64,000 nt of DNA from Bacillus sp. NEB1478 (GTDB lineage Bacteria; Bacillota; Bacilli; Bacillales; Fictibacillaceae), in the NCBI RefSeq assembly GCF_031582965.1, contig NZ_CP134049.1, positions 3,038,001 to 3,102,000 on the forward strand. The letters are read 5' to 3'. The first letter of the stretch is position 1. Every line of letters begins with the position of its first letter. The notes under the pieces were generated by a model. That model was given only the letters and a program-made list of their open reading frames with translations. It was not told where the DNA came from and did no database searches. The position numbers and the translations under genes are program-made. Shown here one piece after another: positions 50,936 through 57,293 of this stretch.

Positions 50936-51772
50936 TTAAAAGTCAAAAGTATCTGGATCTGGTCCGATTCGGCGGTCTTCGTTCAATGCGTCTATTTTCG
51001 CCATATCATCAACAGATAATTCAAAATCAAAAATGTCTGCATTCTCAACAATACGGTGCTGTTTTACTGATTTTGGAATGGTAACCACTCCATTTTGCAG
51101 GTCCCAGCGAAGAATCACTTGCGCAACCGATTTCCCATATTTGTCAGCAAGTTCAACAAGCGTTGGCTCGTCCAGCAATTCTCCTTGCATAAGCGGACTC
51201 CATGCTTCCATTTGAATTTGGTTTTCCTTACAGAATGTAAGCAAATCTTTTAATGATAAGCGAGGATGGTATTCTACTTGATTCACCATCGGCTTCACTT
51301 CACAATCAGCCAAAATATCTTCTAAATGGTGAACCTTAAAATTAGAAACTCCGATTGCTTTTACTTTTCCATCTTTATATAACTTTTCTAATGCACGCCA
51401 AGTTTCCTTATACTTTCCTTTTACAGGCCAGTGAACCAAATATAGATCGAGGTATTCCAGGCCAAGCTTTTCCAAACTTGTTTCAAAAGCAGCAAGTGTT
51501 GATTCGTAGCCTTGATCTTTGTTCCAAACCTTTGTCGTGATGAATAGTTCCTCACGAGATACGCCAGATTCCTTGATGGCTTGTCCGACACCTTCTTCAT
51601 TTTTGTAAATCGCAGCTGTATCGATACTTTTGTATCCAGCTTCAATTGCCCATTTTACGGAATTAATAACTTCTTGTCCTTCTTCAACTTTAAATACACC
51701 CAGCCCGAACCATGGCATTTCTACACCATTATGCAGAACTGTTGTGTCTTGCAGCGATTTAATTGCGGTCAT
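50936..51772 (-). CDS. Aldo/keto reductase (AKR5-like), paralogue
   Basis: 278 residues, same family and layout as 9150-9995: [12 protein letters not shown] (Asp, Tyr), [11 protein letters not shown] (Lys), [10 protein letters not shown] (His) and the intact [10 protein letters not shown] loop. The paralogues are largely alike in these blocks. NADPH-dependent reduction of aldehydes is expected. ATG 51772 behind GGAGG. It follows the mhq-like operon on the same strand but across a 570-bp gap, so it is separate. Confidence 0.93.
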   Translation of the reverse strand: MTAIKSLQDTTVLHNGVEMPWFGLGVFKVEEGQEVINSVKWAIEAGYKSIDTAAIYKNEEGVGQAIKESGVSREELFITTKVWNKDQGYESTLAAFETSLEKLGLEYLDLYLVHWPVKGKYKETWRALEKLYKDGKVKAIGVSNFKVHHLEDILADCEVKPMVNQVEYHPRLSLKDLLTFCKENQIQMEAWSPLMQGELLDEPTLVELADKYGKSVAQVILRWDLQNGVVTIPKSVKQHRIVENADIFDFELSVDDMAKIDALNEDRRIGPDPDTFDF

Positions 51773-51922
51773 TATTATTCCTCCTACACTACATGGATGT
51801 TTTAACGATAAAATAATTCTGTCACATTCTGCTGTAGAAAGGAAACATTTCGACTTTCAGAAGGTATTACGGCCATTATATGGAAGTAGTATCCAACATA
51901 TTTTTAAAAATGAGGTGTTCAT

Positions 51923-52117
51923 GTGAAGGATAATTTGATTTATTTTAAAGCAAAAGCTGAATCAGCTAAGAACATCCCACCCCAGGATCTTTCTCTGATC
52001 CAGGAGATTCGAGAACTCTTATCTGAGTTCCACGGCAACTATCCTTTAGTCACAAAAAAAGCCATATTATTTCGAATCGATCAGCTAACAGATGAATTAA
52101 TCCTTAATAAACGATAA
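51923..52117 (+). CDS. Hypothetical protein, 64 aa
   Basis: GTG 51923 with GAGGTG 5 nt upstream. The product is two amphipathic helices (LIYFKAKAESAKNI, DLSLIQEIRELLSEFHGN) and ends in a third (AILFRIDQLTDELILNKR). No known family. Its stop is adjacent to the end of the convergent Spo0E-like gene. Confidence 0.55.
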   Translation: MKDNLIYFKAKAESAKNIPPQDLSLIQEIRELLSEFHGNYPLVTKKAILFRIDQLTDELILNKR

Positions 52118-52291
52118 TTAGCAGGATGACTGCCTTTGAAAAACGTTCAACAAAACATCAAGTTCTTGACTGCATTTCACCGTTTTATAATTCGTCAGTC
52201 CATTTTCATAAGCCAGCACGACAAGCATTTCTTTCTTTTCTTTTATGCATTCCATTAAAAGAGAGTTATCCCATTCTTTTTTTTCCACCAA
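52118..52291 (-). CDS. Spo0E-family aspartyl-phosphate phosphatase, 57 aa
   Basis: 57 residues from TTG 52291 with GAGGAG 6 nt upstream; GTG 52288 is possible. The C-terminal part GLTNYKTVKCSQELDVLLNV matches the Spo0E family signature, in which the SQELD motif places the acid residue that strips phosphate from Spo0A. The N-terminus is a charged helix (EWDNSLLMECIKEKKEML). These proteins delay entry to sporulation. The gene overlaps no other and was not found as a long frame because of its TTG start. Confidence 0.83.
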   Translation of the reverse strand: MVEKKEWDNSLLMECIKEKKEMLVVLAYENGLTNYKTVKCSQELDVLLNVFQRQSSC

Positions 52292-52557
52292 GATCGGCTC
52301 CTCTTTGACAACATATTTATCCTATCGCTATTATGAACCGTTTTATGACACTTGAAAACAGTTTCCACAAAAGAAGAAATAAAGTTACATTTATGGACAA
52401 ATATTTACATGACTTTATCATCATAAAGTCCTCATTCAAGGACCTAATCTCACAATATCCGACTCATTTCTCCTTTTGCTTACATTCCTTTTTCACCCAT
52501 AGAAAAAGCTTTAAGGATGCCATTACTCTGACCATCATATTAAAAAATTATACAAGA

Positions 52558-52588
52558 AAAAAGGATGGATTCAGCTCCATCCTTTTTA
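52558..52588 (-). terminator. Terminator of the 97-aa hypothetical gene
   Basis: Stem AAAAGGATGGA/TCCATCCTTTT with 6-nt loop and T runs. The 52292-52557 region upstream of the Spo0E-like gene contains only AT-rich sequence. Confidence 0.85.
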
Positions 52589-52879
52589 TTGCTTTTTATC
52601 ATTATAATAGTTGACTGAGTACATTGCTCCTTCTTCTACCATCTTGTTGTCATCTATATCCATTGGATCAGGATGACCCGCTTTATTGATCGGAAGCTGA
52701 GTACCTTCGATTGCATGCGGTCTAATCTTTCTCTTCATATCTTTTAATTTCATCTTCGTTTTAATTCGGTTTGGTTTAAAAGAGAGCCAGAACAATGCAC
52801 CAGTACCAAGCCCGATCAATGCCCACGATTGAGTTTTAAATAACTTATTTGTTGTCCTTACAGCGCTTGCGGTTTGCAT
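52586..52879 (-). CDS. Hypothetical protein, 97 aa, one membrane segment
   Basis: ATG 52879 behind GGAGGC. Residues 16-33 (TQSWALIGLGTGALFWLS) form a weak membrane helix, followed by a strongly basic stretch (KMKLKDMKRKIRPHAIEGTQ) and an acidic tail with MDIDDNKMVEEGAMYSVNYY. I do not recognise a family. Confidence 0.6.
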   Translation of the reverse strand: MQTASAVRTTNKLFKTQSWALIGLGTGALFWLSFKPNRIKTKMKLKDMKRKIRPHAIEGTQLPINKAGHPDPMDIDDNKMVEEGAMYSVNYYNDKKQ

Positions 52880-53060
52880 GGATAACGCCTCCTTTGATTA
52901 ATAGTTACCCCAATCAAACAAAAACATAACATCCAAATTTTTCATAAATACGCTTTCGCCTATTTGTAATAAAACTATGCATTTGTCCATACACGGTTTT
53001 CACCTAATACATATACTGTATCGAAGTTGATAGTTAAAATTTGTAAGGAGGAATATTAGA

Positions 53061-53255
53061 ATGTATGCAAATTCACCGGTAAATGCTTCAATGGCAAATG
53101 CTTCACTAGCAAACGCTCCCATGTATGGCGGGGGGTATGGAGGGTATGGTTGTGGTGGTGGTTATGGAGCTGGAAGATGCTTTGCGATCATCGTAGTTCT
53201 ATTTATCCTTCTCATTATCGTAGGAACGACATGGGCCCATAAAGTAGATTGCTAA
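53061..53255 (+). CDS. YjcZ-family sporulation protein, 64 aa
   Basis: ATG 53061 behind AAGGAGG. The N-terminal part has [20 protein letters not shown], Cys and Gly repeats, and the C-terminal membrane helix [19 protein letters not shown] matches the signature of the YjcZ family, as in the gene at 23997. Here the Gly/Tyr segment precedes the helix instead of following it. It likely acts in spore envelope assembly; exact role unknown. Confidence 0.87.
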   Translation: MYANSPVNASMANASLANAPMYGGGYGGYGCGGGYGAGRCFAIIVVLFILLIIVGTTWAHKVDC

Positions 53256-53278
53256 AAAGAATACACTGAACGGAAAAT

Positions 53279-53309
53279 GGGTGCTGGTTTAAAGACCGGC
53301 ACCCCTTTA
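53279..53309. terminator. Bidirectional terminator between YjcZ-like and YitT-like genes
   Basis: Stem GGGTGC-GGT/ACC-GCACCC around TTAAAG with a short T run. Confidence 0.75.
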
Positions 53310-53900
53310 TTACATAAACTGCTTTGTTTTCTTTTTCACTTCCACAGTACGCACAAAATCGATAATCCTCGTTGAAATCCACTGACAAATCAAAGCATAT
53401 AAGATAATTTCATAACCTGCCGTCAGCGCAGTCAGAAGCAATATAACACTATTGATCCAAAACAAGAAGTTTCCCGGCTTTTTCCCTGTCCATTTTGCTA
53501 AAATTAATGCAATAATGTCCATTCCGCCAGATGAAGCACCAAATCGGAACAACAGGCCAACACCTGTGCCAAAAACAACTGCTCCGTATAAAACATCCAG
53601 AAACACACTGTTGACCGGTTCATTTATGATTGCACTCAGCCAATCTACTGTCACTGAGGTAACTGCCACACAGAAAATGGTCCATAAAGCTGTTTGTTTT
53701 CCAAGTTTTTTTATTGCTAGGAGAAGCAGCCCGAAGTTGATCACCCATAATGTAAGGGCAAGAGATATATTAAAAAAATGTTCATTTAATAGAGCAAGTC
53801 CAGCTACTCCGCCTGACGGTATAAAATGCGGAAATAAAAAAACAGCCATCGCCGTTCCTTGCAATAAAGCTCCTACTAATAAAAATACGGTCTTCTGCAA
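53310..53900 (-). CDS. YitT family membrane protein
   Basis: 196 residues from TTG 53900 behind AAGGGA. Five or six membrane helices, with FIPSGGVAGLALL and GLLFRFGASSGGMDIIALIL being the two conserved Gly-rich blocks of the YitT_membrane family. The C-terminal DUF2179 domain found in many YitT relatives is absent. The family is of unknown function, with members suggested as transport proteins. Confidence 0.86.
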   Translation of the reverse strand: MQKTVFLLVGALLQGTAMAVFLFPHFIPSGGVAGLALLNEHFFNISLALTLWVINFGLLLLAIKKLGKQTALWTIFCVAVTSVTVDWLSAIINEPVNSVFLDVLYGAVVFGTGVGLLFRFGASSGGMDIIALILAKWTGKKPGNFLFWINSVILLLTALTAGYEIILYALICQWISTRIIDFVRTVEVKKKTKQFM

Positions 53901-54074
53901 AAAAAATCCCTTCTTTTCTTCCGTTCAATGAAATTGAGGTCGTTTTATTTATGCTTCCATTTTAGACCCTTTAAATTAGATTACAAGTCCTTTTTCTTTT
54001 TTATTCCTAGATAAGTTTCACGGAATCGCATGAAGTCATATAGTACAGAATCATATAAAAGAAGGATGAGTATT

Positions 54075-55013
54075 TTGAAAAAGAACATACTTTTATTCGG
54101 TGATCCAGGAATAGACGATACGCTTGCTCTTATCTATGCTTTATTCAATCCAAGCATTAACCTCATCGGCATTGTTGCAGGTTATGGAAATGTAAACCGA
54201 AAACAAACAGCTCAAAATGCTTACTACTTGCTGGAACTCGCAAATCGAAAAGATATCCCTGTTATTGGAGGCGCTATTCGGTCTGTAACAGGTGAAGCAA
54301 ATGTCTATTATCCTGAAATTCATGGCGCAGAAGGACTCGGTCCCATCAATCCTCCTGAATATATAACAGATCAGCTATTAGAATTTTGCACGATTTTTAA
54401 ATTAATTGACTATTATGAAGATGTCACAATTGTGGATGTTGGTAGGAATTCTTCATTAGCTACAGCATTTACCCTCAACGAAGATACAATGAAAAAAGTA
54501 AAAGAGTACTACATTATGGGCGGTGCATTTTTAGTTCCCGGAAACGTCACACCAATAGCTGAGGCGAATTTCCACGGTGACCCCGTCTCAACTAACATTG
54601 TATTGGCTCAGGCCAGCCACGTCACAGTCGTTCCGCTCAACGTAACTAATTATGCAATCATTAAACCTGAAACAATTGATTACTTGGCTCAGAATATGAA
54701 GCCACCATTTGGTCAATTAATAAAATCCATTTTTGATTTTTATTTTCAAGCTTACCAAAAACTCATCCCAGGAATTGAAGGCACACCATTACATGACTTA
54801 TTTACAGTATGGGCTATAATGAATCCTGAAAAAGTACAAAAAGTAACAAAACAAGTCTCTGTCGTAAACGACGGTATTTCAAGAGGACTTAGCATAGCTG
54901 ATTTCCGGGCGAAGCCGGAAATCCTGCCAGATGTAACATTCCAAGATATTGTCCTGAAATTTGATTACAAATTCTTCGTTGATGATTTTATAAAAACCAT
55001 GCTGAATCGCTGA
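54075..55013 (+). CDS. Nucleoside hydrolase
   Basis: 312 residues from TTG 54075 (AAGGATGAG upstream; ATG 54066 touches the site and ATG 54030 has none). The IUNH family motif GDPGIDDTLALIYA starts at residue 8; the first Asp of the usual DxDPGxDD is Gly here. IHGAEGLG, IMGGAFLVPGNVTPIAEANF and the late HDLFTVWA (His, Asp near the active site) are kept. It should cleave N-glycosidic bonds of ribonucleosides for base salvage. The missing first Asp may alter calcium or substrate binding. Confidence 0.88.
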   Translation: MKKNILLFGDPGIDDTLALIYALFNPSINLIGIVAGYGNVNRKQTAQNAYYLLELANRKDIPVIGGAIRSVTGEANVYYPEIHGAEGLGPINPPEYITDQLLEFCTIFKLIDYYEDVTIVDVGRNSSLATAFTLNEDTMKKVKEYYIMGGAFLVPGNVTPIAEANFHGDPVSTNIVLAQASHVTVVPLNVTNYAIIKPETIDYLAQNMKPPFGQLIKSIFDFYFQAYQKLIPGIEGTPLHDLFTVWAIMNPEKVQKVTKQVSVVNDGISRGLSIADFRAKPEILPDVTFQDIVLKFDYKFFVDDFIKTMLNR

Positions 55014-55022
55014 CATAAAACC

Positions 55023-55057
55023 AGCTGACGTAAATAATACGTCAGCCTTTACTTTTT
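55023..55057 (+). terminator. Terminator of the nucleoside hydrolase gene
   Basis: Stem CTGACGTA/TACGTCAG with a 5-nt loop and a T-rich tail. Confidence 0.82.
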
Positions 55058-55161
55058 TCTCATTAAATTTTGCTCTTTGTTTACTATTCTGACAGCTGGA
55101 TTTATACGATCGACGTTAACCTGCAGCTGCGCGCAACTGCCCTTTTTCACATAGCAATTAT

Positions 55162-55413
55162 TTAAGGAAGTACCCTCGTACCGATAGACCTTAATTGTTC
55201 TACTGCATCTCTGCAATTTTCTCCGCTTGCATATACACAACAAAGCCCTTGCATTCCATTCAATAGACTCATGCTTAATTGACTCTTTGCATTAACTTTT
55301 AGCGTATGACATTCCAAAAAAATCTCGCAGTTTTCATACTCATTTGCTTTTCTAACCATTTCATGGATCCACTTTGGTTCGATTCTCTCCTGGATCATAA
55401 AATAACTCTTCAT
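55162..55413 (-). CDS. HPr-like phosphocarrier protein lacking the active-site His
   Basis: 83 residues from ATG 55413, although a longer start to GTG 55437 is possible. The sequence KWIHEMVRKANEYENCEIFL, then VNAKSQLSMSLLNGMQGLCC and ENCRDAVEQLRSI aligns with HPr/Crh. The GLHARPA loop with the phosphorylated His is replaced by IEPKWIH, while NAKSQLSM keeps the Ser region (Ser-46 type). So it cannot pass phosphate from enzyme I but could be a Ser-phosphorylated regulator in the style of Crh. Function not proven. Confidence 0.7.
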   Translation of the reverse strand: MKSYFMIQERIEPKWIHEMVRKANEYENCEIFLECHTLKVNAKSQLSMSLLNGMQGLCCVYASGENCRDAVEQLRSIGTRVLP

Positions 55414-55598
55414 CTCCTCTTCCCTCATTTCAACCACATCATAAAAATCATACAGCCTGATTGTTAAGCCAGTTTGAATGATGAGTAAGTATTTTATGAC
55501 TTACCGTTTCAATGTATGTTCAATTTTTAAAATAATGGTATGAAGAAAGGACTATATTGCAACATTATTAGTACTGTCTATTTAAAGAGGTGATAAAG

Positions 55599-55850
55599 AT
55601 GAGTTATTATATAGCATGTGATTATGATGAACCAGATCGGCAAAGCTACAGAGGTATCGTAATTATCGACACATTAACAAACAACATCGCTCACCGCTTC
55701 TTTTCTGGTGATTTTCATCAAGATTTCGAGGAATATCAGAGCTGGCTTGAGGATACTTCACCATATTACTTTGAAGGCGAAAGTTTAATAAACTACATAG
55801 GAGACATGTCTGACCCAAATTTAAGCGAGGACATTGATTTTTATCATTAA
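55599..55850 (+). CDS. Hypothetical protein, 83 aa
   Basis: ATG 55599 with AGAGGTGA 6 nt upstream; an in-frame GTG at 55590 lies inside the site. The acidic protein (YIACDYDEPDRQSYRGIVII, DTLTNNIAHRFFSGDF, SEDIDFYH) looks globular. I recognise no family. A terminator follows. Confidence 0.6.
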   Translation: MSYYIACDYDEPDRQSYRGIVIIDTLTNNIAHRFFSGDFHQDFEEYQSWLEDTSPYYFEGESLINYIGDMSDPNLSEDIDFYH

Positions 55851-55857
55851 TATCTAT

Positions 55858-55887
55858 CGGCCGCTTCTGCAGGCCGGTATTTTTTTG
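55858..55887 (+). terminator. Terminator of the 83-aa gene
   Basis: Stem CGGCC/GGCCG with a 9-nt loop, then seven T. Confidence 0.8.
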
Positions 55888-55948
55888 TTTTGAATAATAA
55901 AAGGAACTTCTCGAAGAATAATCATAAGCATCTTATAAGTGTATTCCT

Positions 55949-56102
55949 TTTTTAAGTCTGCTTGCAGGTGAATTAAGTCTGATTGAGGTAGAATTGAGTC
56001 TGTTTGAGACCGAATTGAGTCTAATTTCTAATTATAGAGTCTGTTTGAGACCGAATTGAGTCTAATTCAAAATAATTAAGTCTTTTTACAAATTTCGACA
56101 CC
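55949..56102. repeat. 21-nt-period intergenic array, family B
   Basis: Seven units with core GAATTGAGTCT start at 55949 (weak), 55970, 55991, 56012, 56032, 56053 and 56073 (steps 21, 21, 21, 20, 21, 20). The last unit is TAATTAAGTCTTTTT and continues TACAAATTTCGACAC, the same boundary as the array at 8141, 48 kb away. Two of the units share a tail GTTTGAGACC. Confidence 0.8.
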
Positions 56103-56115
56103 ATAGCAAATAAAA

Positions 56116-56139
56116 AACGCTTGGCATGCCAAGCGTTTC
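56116..56139. terminator. Perfect 24-bp palindrome, terminator of the VOC gene
   Basis: Arms AAACGCTTGGC/GCCAAGCGTTT around AT; the minus strand continues with TTT. It follows the VOC gene directly. Confidence 0.8.
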
Positions 56140-56141
56140 CG

Positions 56142-56480
56142 TTAGTCTTTATTTGTAAAATCAATGATTCGGATCGGATTTCCAGTTTCATCTTTATAAA
56201 TCGCATATCTGCCCGGCGGAATGGTACACGGCATTTTAATAAAGTTTAACCTTGATTCATTTTCTTCATAAAAGTGATCCACACTGTCAACGAGGAAAAC
56301 GCCTCCCGGACCTAACTCATGCTCATCCTCTTCAATCATCAGCTGAACTTCACTTTCAGGCATGGTTAACCCTAAAACATGGTTACCTTCCCTCCAAGCC
56401 TCAGTCATACCAAGTCCTTCATAATATTTTTGTGATTCTTGCAAGTCTTTAACCGGGTGAAACAAAAAAGCCAGTTTCAT
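56142..56480 (-). CDS. VOC-family (glyoxalase/bleomycin-resistance fold) protein
   Basis: 112 residues from ATG 56480 behind GGGGGA. The N-terminal LAFLFHPVKDLQESQKYYEG and the late GRYAIYKDETGNPIRIID show a single VOC module. The metal-binding pattern is not clearly complete, so it may be a small-molecule binder rather than an enzyme. Function unknown. Confidence 0.83.
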   Translation of the reverse strand: MKLAFLFHPVKDLQESQKYYEGLGMTEAWREGNHVLGLTMPESEVQLMIEEDEHELGPGGVFLVDSVDHFYEENESRLNFIKMPCTIPPGRYAIYKDETGNPIRIIDFTNKD

Positions 56481-56618
56481 ATTAAGTCCCCCTTTGTTTG
56501 ACTCTAAAAAATCTTACTATAGAAAGGTAGTCTTCTTATTTGATGTGTATACGTTATTTTCCATTTGTATGTTCATATTTCCTGCCGGCTTCAATCAAAA
56601 ATCACGAAAAGTTTTGAT

Positions 56619-56872
56619 ACGAAGAGATTCGCCGCTTATCAACCAGATCATTTGTTAATTCAGAAAAAAGCAAATCTTGCACGAAGACTACGATTTGCGA
56701 CGAGTAATCGCAGGAGCAGCAAGAAGGTCGAGGAAATGTAGTTTCGAGGAACGACGAGCATAGATTGCACGAAGACCTCGAGTTGCGACGAGTAATCGCA
56801 GGAGCAGAAGCGTATTACACATACGTGAGTACCGCAGAAACAAAGATGACGAAGAGATTCACCGCTTATCAA
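56619..56872. repeat. Nested A-B-B-A repeat
   Basis: Repeat A (24 nt, containing GAAGAGATTC and CCGCTTATCAA) lies at 56619-56642 and 56849-56872. Repeat B (43 nt, beginning TTGCACGAAGAC and ending CGCAGGAGCAG) lies at 56677-56719 and 56765-56807, 88 nt apart. Copies differ at only a few bases. The segment is visibly richer in GC than flanking DNA and shows no credible ORF. It accounts for the 56481-56926 gap. Confidence 0.65.
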
Positions 56873-56926
56873 TTAACAAAAAATAAGAGTTCTCCTAAAT
56901 AACAAAAGAAGAACTCACATTCAACA

Positions 56927-57208
56927 TCAATATGGATATGGCCCATAGCCGGGATAAGGAAGCGGTGGATATACTGGATATGGCCGTGGTGCTAGCGCAA
57001 AACCAGCAATCGCACCAAGTGTTAAGCCGATTAGTGCTGGTACAAAAAAGCGGTCATCTTCATAAATACCGTCTCTGTACGGCAAAATATATACTTTATG
57101 ATCGTCAACATGTTTTAATATACCATGATACTTTTTTCCATCAGTGCATGTAATTAGAACTGACCTGCCAATATAACGGCGGCACATGTGATACACTTCG
57201 TAAGACAA
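56927..57208 (-). CDS. Small protein with LSm-like core and Pro/Tyr-rich tail
   Basis: 93 residues from TTG 57208, 8 nt after GGGAGG. Residues 10-40 (RYIGRSVLITCTDGKKYHGI, LKHVDDHKVYI) resemble an Sm/LSm-like beta strand core. A hydrophobic helix follows (ALIGLTLGAIAGFALA), and the end is made of Pro/Tyr/Gly repeats (PRPYPVYPPLPYPGYG). Such tails are common in spore or envelope-surface proteins. Function unknown. Confidence 0.6.
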   Translation of the reverse strand: MSYEVYHMCRRYIGRSVLITCTDGKKYHGILKHVDDHKVYILPYRDGIYEDDRFFVPALIGLTLGAIAGFALAPRPYPVYPPLPYPGYGPYPY

Positions 57209-57293
57209 AGGTTAAACCTCCCTGCTGATTTTCCCCCTTCTCTACAAGGTATGTCCAACCTATTATTTTGACTGAGACAAGTGTCCACTATTG

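Noticed and set aside
52333..52614. 93-codon plus-strand ORF
   Set aside because: No binding site; it overlaps the terminator and the end of a better-supported minus-strand gene.
55049..55243. 64-codon minus-strand ORF
   Set aside because: Overlaps the HPr-like gene in another frame, with no ribosome site.
5515..56102. CRISPR arrays
   Set aside because: The 20/21-nt units have only a short conserved core and 6-10-nt tails, no 24-40-nt repeats or unique spacers, and there are no cas genes.
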